Origin: Qaidamihabitans albus
GTDB lineage: Bacteria; Actinomycetota; Actinomycetes; Mycobacteriales; Pseudonocardiaceae
Reading direction: 5' to 3'
Assembly: GCF_016464705.1 (NCBI RefSeq)
Contig: NZ_JAEHOB010000011.1
Location: forward strand, 100,041 to 164,040
Length of the DNA stretch: 64,000 nt
In this document: positions 1 through 9,937 of the stretch, piece after piece
Layout: every line of letters starts with the position of its first letter
Position numbering within the stretch: the stretch's first letter is position 1
The notes under the pieces: generated by a model
Seen by the model: the letters and a program-made list of their open reading frames with translations, nothing else
What the model was told of the DNA's origin: nothing
Database searches by the model: none
Position numbers and translations under genes: made by a program

Positions 1-513
1 CTGGCCCGCAAGCGGGGTGAACAGGTGCCGGATGCCCTGCTGGCGATCCGGGAGGCCGGTCGTGAGGCGGCCCGGGAACTGCGAGCGACCCTGGAGGCGC
101 TGCGCGAGGACGACAAGAACCCGCCGCATGGGCTCGACCACGTCCCGGAACTGGTGCAACGGGCCCGGACCGCCGGCCTGGATGCGAAGCTGACGATCGA
201 GGGACACCGAAACGACGTGCCGGCCGCGCTCGACCGGACGGCTTACCGGATCGTTCAGGAGTCGCTGACCAACATCGCCCGGCACGCCGCCGCCGGCACC
301 GCGTCGGTCCGGATCGACTGCCGCCCCGACGCTCTGGTCATACGGGTCGATGACGACGGCAAGGCCACATCGGACACCGCGCCGGTGCCCGGAGTCGGGC
401 TGCTCGGGATGCGCGAACGTGTCACCGCCCTCGGAGGTCACCTGCTGGCGGCACCGCGCAGCGAGGGCGGCTTCACCGTCCAGGCCGAACTTCCCGTGGA
501 CAGGACGTCATGA
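1..513 (+). CDS. Two-component sensor histidine kinase, C-terminal part (5' end outside window)
   Basis: The reading frame is open from the first base, so the gene starts upstream and only about 170 C-terminal residues are visible. They show the end of a HisKA_3-type dimerisation helix (AARELRATLEALRED) and a GHKL ATPase domain with the N box QESLTNIARHA and the G boxes DDDGKA and GVGLLGMRERV. This is the NarX/DesK-type class that autophosphorylates on histidine and passes the phosphate to a NarL-type regulator. Its TGA overlaps the ATG of the response regulator (ATGA), so the pair is translationally coupled. The signal cannot be judged because the sensor part is missing. Confidence 0.9.
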   Translation: MARKRGEQVPDALLAIREAGREAARELRATLEALREDDKNPPHGLDHVPELVQRARTAGLDAKLTIEGHRNDVPAALDRTAYRIVQESLTNIARHAAAGTASVRIDCRPDALVIRVDDDGKATSDTAPVPGVGLLGMRERVTALGGHLLAAPRSEGGFTVQAELPVDRTS

Positions 514-1172
514 TCCGGGTGCTGCTCGTCGACGACCAGCCGCTCATTCGCAGTGGATTCCGCGCGCTCCTCGATGTCGAGGACGACATCGAGGTGGTGG
601 CCGAGGCCGCCGACGGCGGCGAGGGCCTGGCGCTGGCCAGGAAACACCTGCCCGACATCGCGCTCATCGACATTCAGATGCCGGTCATCGACGGCATCGA
701 GGCGACCCGGTGCATCGCCGCGGACCCGGCGCTGGCTTCGGTGCACGTCGTCATCCTGACCAACTACGGCTTGGACGAGTACGTCTTCAACGCGCTGCGC
801 GCCGGCGCGGCGGGATTCCTCGTCAAGGACATCCAGCCGGAAGACTTCCTGCACGCCGTACGCGTCGCCGCGCGCGGCGACGCCCTGCTCGCACCGTCGA
901 TCACCCGCAAGCTGATAAACCGGTACGTCGCCCAGCCGCTCGACACCGGCACCGGCGCGGGGCTGAAGGAACTGACCAACCGCGAACGCGAGGCCGTCGC
1001 CCTGGTCGCGCAGGGCCTGTCCAACGACCAGATCGCCGGCCGCATGGTGATCAGCCCGCTGACCGCGAAGACCCACATCAACCGAGCCATGGTCAAGCTC
1101 CACGCCCGCGACCGCGCGCAGCTCGTGGTCCTCGCCTACGAATCCGGCCTGGTAGCCCCGCGCAACTACTGA
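510..1172 (+). CDS. NarL/FixJ-family response regulator
   Basis: A 220-residue two-domain regulator. The N-terminal receiver domain (about 1-120) has the acidic pocket DD at residues 8-9, the phosphoacceptor Asp54 in ALIDIQMP, and Lys in the LVKD motif. A LuxR-type helix-turn-helix follows at about 155-205 (LTNREREAVALVAQGLSNDQIAGRM). It overlaps the kinase gene by four bases and is its cognate partner. The target genes are unknown. Confidence 0.95.
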   Translation: MIRVLLVDDQPLIRSGFRALLDVEDDIEVVAEAADGGEGLALARKHLPDIALIDIQMPVIDGIEATRCIAADPALASVHVVILTNYGLDEYVFNALRAGAAGFLVKDIQPEDFLHAVRVAARGDALLAPSITRKLINRYVAQPLDTGTGAGLKELTNREREAVALVAQGLSNDQIAGRMVISPLTAKTHINRAMVKLHARDRAQLVVLAYESGLVAPRNY

Positions 1173-1281
1173 CTTCCACGGTCCTGGTTCCCCCGTGAGC
1201 GCTCCGTCGACCAGCGCCACGGATCGAGGGCGTGCTTGCCGTGAGTCTGGCTGCTTGTAGCACCGTCGGCCGTCGGCCAGC

Positions 1282-1323
1282 AGCGCTATCTAGATTGTGT
1301 GACTGACTAGATAGCGCTAGAAT
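1282..1323. promoter_or_regulatory. padR promoter with overlapping perfect inverted-repeat operator
   Basis: A perfect 12-bp inverted repeat, AGCGCTATCTAG (1282-1293) and CTAGATAGCGCT (1307-1318), is separated by 13 bp. A promoter lies inside it: -35 TTGTGT at 1295-1300, 17 bp, -10 TAGAAT at 1318-1323. The -10 box ends 7 nt before the GTG of the PadR gene, so the mRNA should be leaderless. A repressor bound here would cover the polymerase site, which suggests autoregulation. Confidence 0.75.
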
Positions 1324-1330
1324 TGTCCGC

Positions 1331-1684
1331 GTGACCGACCAGTGGCCCCAGGCATGGACCCGCGCGGCGATTGAGATGTGTGTCCTCGCGCTCGTCAAGG
1401 AGAGCGGACTCACTCACGGGTACGAGATCGCACAGCGTCTTCGTGACGCCGGCCTGGGCGACATCAAGGGAGGAACGCTGTATCCCATCCTTGGCCGCCT
1501 CGAGGATCGTGGGCAACTGCGTTCTCAATGGACCGGTGGCGTCGGCGGGCCGGGGCGAAAGATCGTCGACATCACCGATGAGGGTGTTCGCGTGCTCGAA
1601 GCGTCGGTGGCCGACTGGGTGGCGTGGACCGGTCGAGTCGCCGCAACCATAGGTGTCACCCACAGCACACCAGGAGGGCAGTGA
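1331..1684 (+). CDS. PadR-family transcriptional regulator
   Basis: A 117-residue protein with the PadR winged helix: MCVLALVKESGLTHGYEIAQRL, then GGTLYPILGRLEDRGQL, and the wing GRKIVDITDEGVRVL. The GTG start at 1331 is supported by a -10 box 7 nt upstream and by the absence of a Shine-Dalgarno site. The next gene encodes a HAAS-domain membrane protein, the common partner of PadR proteins in Gram-positive bacteria. PadR proteins usually repress their own operon until a ligand or stress releases them. The ligand is not predictable here. Confidence 0.92.
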   Translation: MTDQWPQAWTRAAIEMCVLALVKESGLTHGYEIAQRLRDAGLGDIKGGTLYPILGRLEDRGQLRSQWTGGVGGPGRKIVDITDEGVRVLEASVADWVAWTGRVAATIGVTHSTPGGQ

Positions 1685-1730
1685 CCATTCCCGAAAGTCG
1701 AAAGCTGAACAACCGAGGAGGTCTTGTTCC

Positions 1731-2249
1731 GTGACAACTGCGCCGGCTGAAAGGTACATCGACAACCTGATCATCGCCTTGCAGTTGCGGGGCGTGCCGG
1801 GCGAGAAGATCGGGCAGATCGTCGCCGAGGTCGAGGCGCATGTCGCCGAGAGTGGCGAAGACCCCGGCGATGCGTTCGGGAAGCCGCGCGAGTACGCGAG
1901 GACATGGGCGCGGGATATCGGGCGCCCTGTGAACTCGCCAGGGCGAATTCGTAATGTCCTTGGCATCGCCGCTTGCGCGGCCGGTGGCTGGTTCCTGGCC
2001 ATTGGCGTCCTCCGCACCTTCACCGACGAAACGGTGTGGGGTCTGCACGCACTGGTATCCGTTGTCATCGGCGTGGCCCTGCTGGTTGGCGGATTGTTGA
2101 CGGTGCAGAAGAACGTGGTCATCGACCCACGCACCGGACTGGAACCTCACCGCCTCAAACGGGCGGCAAGGCGTGGGTTCGTCATTGCGGGGAGCGCGGT
2201 GCTGTTGTTCGTCGCCGCCGCGATTGTCATCGGCGTGGCGTTGGAGTAG
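1731..2249 (+). CDS. HAAS (DUF1700-like) domain membrane protein, PadR partner
   Basis: About 172 residues. I place the start at GTG 1731 because GAGGAGG lies just upstream and the protein then begins directly before the conserved part. Residues about 8-60 form the helical HAAS-like domain (YIDNLIIALQLRGVPGEKIG). Three hydrophobic segments follow: around FLAIGVLRTF, VSVVIGVALLVGGLL, and the C-terminal VIAGSAVLLFVAAAIVIGVAL. In such pairs the HAAS protein is the effector controlled by PadR; its biochemical role is unknown. The gap to padR is 46 bp and they probably form one transcript. Confidence 0.8.
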   Translation: MTTAPAERYIDNLIIALQLRGVPGEKIGQIVAEVEAHVAESGEDPGDAFGKPREYARTWARDIGRPVNSPGRIRNVLGIAACAAGGWFLAIGVLRTFTDETVWGLHALVSVVIGVALLVGGLLTVQKNVVIDPRTGLEPHRLKRAARRGFVIAGSAVLLFVAAAIVIGVALE

Positions 2250-2283
2250 TCCTCGGCCGATGTTGCCTGAAATGCAATAGGTT

Positions 2284-3468
2284 CTAACTCGCCGGGCGGC
2301 CGGCTCCCGCGTAGTCGTCGCCGGGACTGCGGTAGTTGTGCACCTGGACGGCCTGCCCGAACGTCGGGGCGTCGACCATCTGCTGGTTGCCGACGTAGAT
2401 GCCGACGTGGTGGATCTTGGTCGCCGGGTCGCCGTAGAAGATCAGGTCGCCGAGCTTCGGTTCCGCACCGGCCGGGACCAGCGGCACGCTGCCGTACTGC
2501 CAGTGCGCCGTGCGCAGCAGCTCGATCCCGGCATGGGCGTAGGCGGCCGTGGTCAACCCCGAGCAGTCGAACCCGACGTCGCCCTTCTCCAGCCCGTTGC
2601 CGCCCCACACGTAGGGCAGGCCAATCTTGTCGATCGCGAAGGCGACCGCGGTCAGCGCGGCCTTGTTCGGGGGCTCCTCGCTCTGCCCGACCGTGCCGTA
2701 GACGTTCGCCGTCGCGAGTACCCGGTGCAGGAACAGCGGCGCCTCGTGCAAGGCCGACACCCCGGCGAGCCAGTCGTCACCGTCGGCCAGATCCCGGCCG
2801 TCCGCGCACAGCGCCCGGCCGGCCGCCAGTGCCGCGTCGTCGATGTCCTGCACGTTCGGCTCGCCGTCCGGGGCGCTCGCCCGCCACCGCTGCCACACCG
2901 CGGGCGAGAGCTGCATCGGGCCCGCCGCGCCCGGAACCGAGATGACGTCGCCCGCGAAGTCGCGCAGCTCGACCGTGCCGATCGGTGCCGACACGGTGCC
3001 GTCGCCGGTGACCTTTCCGCCGCCGGTGCGTCCGTGGTCGGTGGCTGTCTTGCCGACTCCCGCGACCGTGACCCAGGACAGGTGGCAGCCCGGCCGCTCC
3101 TCGGCGAGCTGCACGGTCGCGGCGGCGTAGCCGTGCATCGCGCGCCGCGGAATGTCGAGCCACCCGGCCACCTCGTCGACCCACGCCTCGAATCGTGGTC
3201 CTGACTCCTCCGGGACCGCGGTCTTCCGCGGCGCGGCGGGCGCCGTGCCGGCCTCGCTGGACGGCGGGGGCGTTGTGGTCGCGGCCTGCGGTGGCAGGTC
3301 GGTCGCAGCCGCCGGGCTCACCCGCTGGTCGGCCGGGGCGATCCGCAGCGCGACGACGAGCCCCCCTGCCGCCAGCATCGCGGCGACGAGCGCGACGATC
3401 AGCGCGCGTCTGCGCGGTCGCGGTGCCGCCCGGTCGTCCTCGGCAGGCGGTTGGTCCCCCACGGTCAT
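2284..3468 (-). CDS. NlpC/P60 peptidoglycan hydrolase with transglycosylase-like domain
   Basis: A 394-residue cell-wall enzyme. An N-terminal anchor (ALIVALVAAMLAAGGLVVAL) is followed by a proline-rich linker. The middle region (GAAGPMQLSPAVWQRW, LCADGRDL) resembles the lytic-transglycosylase-like module of actinobacterial wall hydrolases. The C-terminal NlpC/P60 domain has the catalytic Cys in VGFDCSGL and His in HHVGIYVG. NlpC/P60 enzymes cut D-glutamyl to diaminopimelate stem-peptide bonds outside the membrane. A GTG two codons upstream (3474) is possible, but ATG 3468 is preferred because a -10 box (TATGCT, 3480-3475) ends 6 nt before it, so the mRNA is probably leaderless. Confidence 0.88.
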   Translation of the reverse strand: MTVGDQPPAEDDRAAPRPRRRALIVALVAAMLAAGGLVVALRIAPADQRVSPAAATDLPPQAATTTPPPSSEAGTAPAAPRKTAVPEESGPRFEAWVDEVAGWLDIPRRAMHGYAAATVQLAEERPGCHLSWVTVAGVGKTATDHGRTGGGKVTGDGTVSAPIGTVELRDFAGDVISVPGAAGPMQLSPAVWQRWRASAPDGEPNVQDIDDAALAAGRALCADGRDLADGDDWLAGVSALHEAPLFLHRVLATANVYGTVGQSEEPPNKAALTAVAFAIDKIGLPYVWGGNGLEKGDVGFDCSGLTTAAYAHAGIELLRTAHWQYGSVPLVPAGAEPKLGDLIFYGDPATKIHHVGIYVGNQQMVDAPTFGQAVQVHNYRSPGDDYAGAGRPAS

Positions 3469-3474
3469 GTCCAC

Positions 3475-3480
3475 AGCATA
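3475..3480 (-). promoter_or_regulatory. -10 box of a leaderless promoter for the NlpC/P60 gene
   Basis: TATGCT read on the minus strand, followed by 6 nt and ATG 3468. No clear -35 was seen. Confidence 0.5.
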
Positions 3481-3514
3481 GGCAACGGCCGTATATGGAG
3501 GGTGAGCCGCCGTC

Positions 3515-4474
3515 TCAGCCGGCGAGTCGGCCGAGCACGAACGCGCGCAGATCGTCGAGGTCGGTGTCGACCGCGACGACCACCGCCGTCGGGTCCGGAC
3601 TCCCTTCGGTGTCCGCGCGCAGCTCCGGCCGTCGCTGGTCCACCACGGTGGCGCCCCTGGAGGGCCCGAACGAGCACTCCACCTCGATCGGGAAGGTCTC
3701 CGTGCGCAGGATCCCCGGGCGGATCGCTTCCGCGAGGGCGACCGCGTCGTGCAGCACGACCCCGTCCCAGCCGAGTGCCTTGCGGTAGTGGTCGAGATAG
3801 TCGGGGGTGAGCGCGTCGAGCGCGGCGCCGACCGGGCCGGAGGCGGCCAGTGTGCCCAGCCACCCGGTGTCCACCGCGCACCGGTAGGTGAGGTCCATCG
3901 GGACGAGCACGCACGGCACCTCGCCGCCGCCGAGCACCCGGCGGGCGGCCTCGGGGTCGCTCCAGACGTTGAACTCGGCGGCCGCGGTGGTGTTGCCGTG
4001 GCCGAGCGCTCCGCCCATGATCACCACCCGCGCGATCTTGTCGTGCACGCCCGGGTGCGCCGCGAGCAGCGCGGCGATGTTCGTCAGCGGACCGATCGGG
4101 GCGACGGTGACCGGCTCGTCGGCCGCCTCCAGCAGCGTGGCCAGCAGGCTCACGGCGTCAACCGGCTCCAGTTCGCGGCCGGGCTCCGGCAGCGCCGCGG
4201 AACGACCGGAGAGCCCGTCGGCGCCGTGCGCGTACCGCGCGGCGTGCGGGTGCGGATGCACCAGCGGTCGTGGCGCTCCCGCCGCGACCGGCACGTCGGC
4301 GCGCTTGCACAGCGCCAGCACGCGGCGCGCGTTGCGGGTGGTGGCGGACAGCGGGACGTTGCCGAACACCGTGGTCACCCCCAGCAGCTCGACGTCGTCG
4401 CTGAGCGCGGCGAGCGCGATCGCGAAGGCGTCGTCCACCCCCGGATCGGTGTCGATGATCAGCTTGGTCCCCAC
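3515..4474 (-). CDS. Nucleoside hydrolase (inosine-uridine preferring family)
   Basis: A 319-residue enzyme that hydrolyses ribonucleosides to base and ribose in nucleoside salvage. The family signature IIDTDPGVDDAFA near residues 6-18 carries the calcium-binding aspartates, and APIGPLTNIA and VIMGGALGHGN are further conserved blocks. The late Asp lies in VVLHDAVALAEAIRP. GTG 4474 is preceded by GAGGAG. It lies 40 bp upstream of the NlpC gene on the same strand, but that gene has its own promoter. Substrate preference cannot be read from the sequence. Confidence 0.93.
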   Translation of the reverse strand: MGTKLIIDTDPGVDDAFAIALAALSDDVELLGVTTVFGNVPLSATTRNARRVLALCKRADVPVAAGAPRPLVHPHPHAARYAHGADGLSGRSAALPEPGRELEPVDAVSLLATLLEAADEPVTVAPIGPLTNIAALLAAHPGVHDKIARVVIMGGALGHGNTTAAAEFNVWSDPEAARRVLGGGEVPCVLVPMDLTYRCAVDTGWLGTLAASGPVGAALDALTPDYLDHYRKALGWDGVVLHDAVALAEAIRPGILRTETFPIEVECSFGPSRGATVVDQRRPELRADTEGSPDPTAVVVAVDTDLDDLRAFVLGRLAG

Positions 4475-4512
4475 GCGGGTGCTCCTCTGCTTCGGCGGCC
4501 GTGCCGACAGGT

Positions 4513-4518
4513 TACGGT
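4513..4518 (+). promoter_or_regulatory. -10 box of a leaderless promoter (hexapeptide acyltransferase)
   Basis: TACGGT is followed by 6 nt (CACCTC) and ATG 4525. The same hexamer and spacing recur before lgt. Confidence 0.55.
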
Positions 4519-4524
4519 CACCTC

Positions 4525-5280
4525 ATGACGTCGATGTGGGGATCACCGGTGCTGTCCCGGGTGCAGGCATGGCGGCGGGCTCGCCGAGATCCGCAGCAGG
4601 CACGGTTCCTGACCCGCGACTCGCTGCGCTGGATCGTGCGCAACCGGGCCTTCACGCCCTGGTACCTGGTGCGGTACTGGCGGCTGCTGAAGTTCCGCGT
4701 CACCAACCCCCACGTCGTGCTCCGTGGCATGGTCTTTCTCGGCCGCGACGTGGAGATCCACTGCCGCCCCGGCTACGGGCGCCTGGAGATCGGCCGCTGG
4801 GTGCACATCGGCGACGGCAACGCGATCCGCTGCCACGAGGGCTCGGTGCGGATCGGGGACAAGACGGTGTTCGGCAGGCAGAACGTGGTCAACGCCTACC
4901 TCGACATCGAGATCGGCTCCGCGGCATTGATCGCCGACTGGGTCTACGTCTGCGACTTCGACCACGTCACCACCGACATCAACCTGCCGATCAAGGACCA
5001 AGGGATCGTGAAGGCGCCGGTGCGGATCGGCCCGGACACCTGGATCGGCACGAAGGTCTCGGTGCTGAAGGGCAGCCGCGTCGGCCGGGGCTGTGTGCTC
5101 GGCGCGCACGCGGTGGTGCGGGGCGACGTCCCCGACTACGGCATCGCCGTCGGCTCGCCCGCACGGGTGGTACGTGACCGCAAGGCCGACTACGCGGCGG
5201 ACGCCGAGCGGCGCGAGGCCGTGCAGGACATGGCGCGCAAGGCGAACAAGGCCCTGCAGAAGACGCTGGGCGACTCGTGA
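4525..5280 (+). CDS. Left-handed beta-helix (hexapeptide repeat) acyltransferase
   Basis: A 251-residue protein of the LbH/WbbJ acyltransferase superfamily. Hexapeptide repeats run from about residue 75 to 215 (for example RLEIGRWVHIGDGNAIR, IGPDTWIGTKVSVLKGSRVGRG, LGAHAVV). The C terminus (YGIAVGSPARVVRDRK) is typical of acetyl- or succinyl-transferases acting on surface sugars. I chose ATG 4525 over GTG 4501 because a -10 box ends 6 nt before it. The last codons and TGA fall inside the first copy of the 46-bp palindrome. The acyl acceptor is unknown. Confidence 0.85.
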   Translation: MTSMWGSPVLSRVQAWRRARRDPQQARFLTRDSLRWIVRNRAFTPWYLVRYWRLLKFRVTNPHVVLRGMVFLGRDVEIHCRPGYGRLEIGRWVHIGDGNAIRCHEGSVRIGDKTVFGRQNVVNAYLDIEIGSAALIADWVYVCDFDHVTTDINLPIKDQGIVKAPVRIGPDTWIGTKVSVLKGSRVGRGCVLGAHAVVRGDVPDYGIAVGSPARVVRDRKADYAADAERREAVQDMARKANKALQKTLGDS

Positions 5281-5319
5281 GTGCCTACGCGAGTTAGAAC
5301 TCGTGCAGGCACTCACGAG
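5274..5319. repeat. 46-bp palindromic element, copy 1; probable bidirectional terminator
   Basis: Outer arms CTCGTGAGTG and CACTCACGAG enclose an inner CGAGTT-AACTCG core. The perfect outer arm is 14 bp (5273-5286 with 5307-5320), followed on the plus strand by CTTTTTC. It sits between convergent genes and contains both stop codons: TGA 5278-5280 (plus) and TAA 5296-5294 (minus). Confidence 0.9.
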
Positions 5320-6742
5320 TCTTTTTCGGCACCGCCGGATAGGGGACGAACGTGCTCGTGTTCTCGTCCACGGTGAGCTGCTTGCCGATCGTGGGGAACG
5401 CTCGCTGCGGGCAGGCCGGCCGCTCGCACACCTTGCAGCCCATGCCGATCGGGGTCGCGGCCGACTTGTCGTCGATGTCGAGGCCGGCCGAGTACACCAG
5501 CCGCCGCGCGTGCCGCAGCTCGCAGCCGAGCCCGACGGTGAACATCTTGCCGGGGCTGCCGTAGCCGCCGATGTTGCGCGAGATCGTGCGGGCGATCCAG
5601 AAGTAGCTCTTGCCGTCGGGCAGCGTGGCCACCTGGGTGAGGATCTTGCCGGGCGCCGTGAACGCCTCGTAGATCACCCACAGCGGGCACGCGCCGCCAA
5701 CGCGGGAGAAGTGGAAGCCCGCCGCGGACTGCCGCTTGGACATGTTGCCCGCGCGGTCGACCCGCACGAACGAGAACGGGATGCCCCGCAGCTTCGGGCG
5801 CTGCAACGTGGACAGCCGGTGACACACCGTCTCGAAGCCGACGCCGAAGTGGTCGCACAGCAGCTCGATGTCGTAGCGGAGCCGCTCGGCGGCGGAGTGG
5901 AAGGCGCGGTAGGGCAGGATCAGCGCGCCCGCGAAGTAGTTGGCGAGGCCCACCCGCGCCAGCGAGCGCGCGGGCTGGCCGGAGAACGCCCACGAGTCGG
6001 CCAGCTCGGTGATCAGGTCGTCGTACTCCAGCAGTGCGATCTGTGAGGCCATGCGGAACGCCTGCTGCCCGATGCGCAGGCTCGGTGCCATCCGCAGCAC
6101 CCGGCCCTCCGGCTCGTACCGGTGCTGCTCACCGGCCGCCTCGTCGATGCCCTCGCTCGTGATCGTCACGCCGTAACGCTCGGTGAGCCGCTCGCGCAGC
6201 CCGTTGCGGATCTCGCCGCGCCGCAGGCCGAGCTCGTCGTGCATGCGCTCGGCGCGCTCGTCCAGCTCGGCGACGTAGTTCTCCCGCTCGTAGAAGAAGT
6301 CGCGCACCTCCTCGTGCGGCAGCAGCGCGGCTGCGCTGCCGTGCGTGCCCCGGCCGTCCTCGGTGACGAGCGCGGCGGTGTTCTCCACCGCGTTGCGGTA
6401 GCGGCGGTGCAGCTTCACCAGCGCCTCGGCCATGGTCGGCAGGTTGTTCGCGAGCTCGTTGATCTCGCTCGGCGACACGTCGGCGCTGATCGCCTCGTCC
6501 AGCAGTGCCTCGCGGACGTCGGCCACCAGCCGGGAGGTGTCGCTGTTGGCGAAGAACTCGGCGTCCACCCCGAACGCCTCGGTGATCCGTAGCAGCACTG
6601 GAACGGTCAAGGGCCGGGAGTTGTGCTCGATCTGGTTGAGGTAGCTGGGCGAGATCTCCAGCAGCCGGGCCAGGTCGGCCTGGCTCATCGAGCGGCTCTC
6701 CCGCAGATGGCGCAGCCGCGCTCCGGCGAAGGTTTTGTCCAC
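5294..6742 (-). CDS. ramB: RamB/ScfR-family regulator of acetate and glyoxylate metabolism
   Basis: A 482-residue protein of the short-chain fatty acyl regulator family. It has an N-terminal XRE helix-turn-helix (LRESRSMSQADLARLLEISPSYLNQIE), a long IrrE-like middle domain (about 150-320) and a C-terminal cysteine-containing domain (GMGCKVCERPACPQRAFP). The GTG at 6742 is chosen because GGAGGG precedes it and the protein then starts as known RamB proteins do; the open frame extends 28 codons further. RamB controls glyoxylate-cycle genes in Corynebacterium and Mycobacterium and is here divergent from aceA. The last residues and the stop are supplied by the 46-bp palindrome. Confidence 0.9.
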   Translation of the reverse strand: MDKTFAGARLRHLRESRSMSQADLARLLEISPSYLNQIEHNSRPLTVPVLLRITEAFGVDAEFFANSDTSRLVADVREALLDEAISADVSPSEINELANNLPTMAEALVKLHRRYRNAVENTAALVTEDGRGTHGSAAALLPHEEVRDFFYERENYVAELDERAERMHDELGLRRGEIRNGLRERLTERYGVTITSEGIDEAAGEQHRYEPEGRVLRMAPSLRIGQQAFRMASQIALLEYDDLITELADSWAFSGQPARSLARVGLANYFAGALILPYRAFHSAAERLRYDIELLCDHFGVGFETVCHRLSTLQRPKLRGIPFSFVRVDRAGNMSKRQSAAGFHFSRVGGACPLWVIYEAFTAPGKILTQVATLPDGKSYFWIARTISRNIGGYGSPGKMFTVGLGCELRHARRLVYSAGLDIDDKSAATPIGMGCKVCERPACPQRAFPTIGKQLTVDENTSTFVPYPAVPKKTRECLHEF

Positions 6743-6830
6743 GCTGACCGTTGCCCTCCGAAGGGTTTCCTGTTCGGTACCGATCAAGTCGGCACATTCG
6801 TCGTGCGTTGTGAACGCGTGATTCACAAGC

Positions 6831-6943
6831 TTCGCAATATCCTACGGAAAATTCGCACAAATTGGCAAATTGGAGCGCTGGCCTAGTTTTCCCAGCGCAT
6901 GTCATGGTCATGGCAAGCAGGCGAGTAATCGCAAAGTTCGCAA
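6831..6943. promoter_or_regulatory. Candidate RamB-binding sites between ramB and aceA
   Basis: The AT-richer gap contains repeated TTCGCAA/TTGCAAA-like words: TTCGCAA at 6831-6837, TTCGCAC at 6852-6858, TTGGCAAA at 6862-6869, and the double site TCGCAAAGTTCGCAA at 6929-6943. The last reads TTGCGAACTTTGCGA on the other strand, close to the TTTGC-rich RamB motif of Corynebacterium. It lies just before the aceA ribosome site. Confidence 0.6.
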
Positions 6944-6958
6944 TGTTGGAGAAGTCAG

Positions 6959-8233
<1,275 letters not shown>

Positions 8234-8242
8234 CCTGCTAGC

Positions 8243-8289
8243 CCCGTCGCCGGGTGGACGGTTTTCCCGGCCGTCCACCCGGCGACGGG
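8243..8289 (+). terminator. Strong hairpin between aceA and malate synthase genes
   Basis: A perfect 19-bp stem (8243-8261 with 8271-8289) with a 9-nt loop beginning TTTT lies 9 nt after the aceA stop. No U-run follows on the plus strand. It could terminate, stabilise the aceA 3' end, or reduce readthrough to the next gene. Confidence 0.75.
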
Positions 8290-8323
8290 CCTTCTCCCAG
8301 GACATTTCCCCCGGAGGGACGAG

Positions 8324-9931
8324 ATGGCTGACACGCTCAACTACCGGATCGACGTTTCCGGGCGCACCGGTGAACGGTTCGACGAGATCCTCACCCCCGC
8401 GGCGCTCCACTTCGTCGCACGGCTGGACAACGCCTTCGCCGGCCGCAGGCGTGAGCTGCTGGACGCCCGCAGGCGCCGCCGCGAACGGCTGGCATCGGGC
8501 GAGGAGACGCTGGGCTTCCTGCCCGAGACGGCGTCGATCAGGCGCGACGAGTCCTGGAGCGTGGCACCCCCGGCCCCGGGGCTGGAGGACCGGCGGGTCG
8601 AGATCACCGGTCCGACCGACCGCAGGATGACGGTCAACGCGCTGAACTCCGGCGCCAGGGTGTGGCTCGCCGACTTCGAGGATGCCCTGTCGCCGACCTG
8701 GGACAACGTCGTGGGCGGTCAGCTCAACCTGTACGACGCGATCCGCCGGAACATCGACTTCACCACCGAGGGCGGCAAGCGTTACACGATCGGGGACGAG
8801 CCGGCCACGATCGTCGCCAGGCCGCGCGGCTGGCACCTCGTCGAGAAGCACATCCGCATCGACGGCCGCCCGGTTTCGGCCAGCCTCGTCGACTTCGGCC
8901 TGTACTTCTTCCACAACGCCCGCCAGCTCCTGGCCCGCGGCAGCGGCCCGTACTTCTACCTGCCCAAGCTGGAGAGCCACCACGAGGCGCGGCTGTGGAA
9001 CGACGTGTTCCGTTTCGCGCAGCGCGAGCTTGGCATCCCGCAGGGCACCATCCGGGCGACCGTGCTGATCGAGACGATCACCGCCGCCTTCGAGATGGAC
9101 GAGATCCTGTACGAGCTGCGCGAGCACGCCGCCGGGCTGAACGCGGGGCGGTGGGACTACATCTTCAGCGTCATCAAGAACTTCGGCGACGCTGGCGCCG
9201 ACTTCGTGCTGCCCGACCGGGCGCAGGTGACGATGACGGTGCCGTTCATGCGCGCCTACACCGAGCTGCTGGTGCGGACCTGCCACCGGCGCGGCGCGCA
9301 CGCGATCGGCGGGATGGCCGCGTTCATCCCGAGCAGGGACCCGGATGCCAACGCTGCCGCGCTGGAGAAGGTGCGGCAGGACAAGGAGCGTGAGGCCGGG
9401 GACGGCTTCGACGGGTCCTGGGTCGCGCACCCCGGGCTGGTTCCGGTCTGCCGCGAGGTCTTCGACGAGGTGCTCGGTGGCTGGCCCAACCAGCTCGGCA
9501 AGCTGCGCGAGGACGTGGTGGTCACCGCGGAGGACCTCCTCGACGTGGCGAGCGCGGGTGGCGAGGTCACCGAGAGCGGTGTGCGAGCCAACATCAACGT
9601 GGCGCTGCGCTACGTCGACGCGTGGCTGCGCGGGACCGGGGCCGCGGCGATCTCCGGGCTGATGGAGGACGCCGCCACGGCCGAGATCGCGCGTTGCCAG
9701 GTGTGGCAGTGGATCCGCAACGGCACGAAGCTCGACGACGGAACCGTGCTCACCCGTGAGCTGGCGTACGAGCTGCTCGACTCGGAGCTTGCCGAGGTCC
9801 GGGCGGATCTGGGCGCGGGCAACCGGCTGGACGACGCGCGGGAGCTGTTCGTGGAGACCGCGCTCGGCGAGAAGCTGCCGAACTTCTTCACCACGGCCGC
9901 CTACGCGCGCTACCTCACCCAGCCGCGCTGA
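8324..9931 (+). CDS. aceB: Malate synthase A
   Basis: A 535-residue enzyme condensing glyoxylate with acetyl-CoA to malate, the second glyoxylate-bypass step. The family signature [17 protein letters not shown], the segment [30 protein letters not shown] and the C-terminal [17 protein letters not shown] identify the A-type enzyme. The length fits this type and not the longer G-type (GlcB) used by mycobacteria. GGAGGG precedes the ATG. It probably shares RamB control with aceA. Confidence 0.97.
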   Translation: MADTLNYRIDVSGRTGERFDEILTPAALHFVARLDNAFAGRRRELLDARRRRRERLASGEETLGFLPETASIRRDESWSVAPPAPGLEDRRVEITGPTDRRMTVNALNSGARVWLADFEDALSPTWDNVVGGQLNLYDAIRRNIDFTTEGGKRYTIGDEPATIVARPRGWHLVEKHIRIDGRPVSASLVDFGLYFFHNARQLLARGSGPYFYLPKLESHHEARLWNDVFRFAQRELGIPQGTIRATVLIETITAAFEMDEILYELREHAAGLNAGRWDYIFSVIKNFGDAGADFVLPDRAQVTMTVPFMRAYTELLVRTCHRRGAHAIGGMAAFIPSRDPDANAAALEKVRQDKEREAGDGFDGSWVAHPGLVPVCREVFDEVLGGWPNQLGKLREDVVVTAEDLLDVASAGGEVTESGVRANINVALRYVDAWLRGTGAAAISGLMEDAATAEIARCQVWQWIRNGTKLDDGTVLTRELAYELLDSELAEVRADLGAGNRLDDARELFVETALGEKLPNFFTTAAYARYLTQPR

Positions 9932-9937
9932 CCACGA

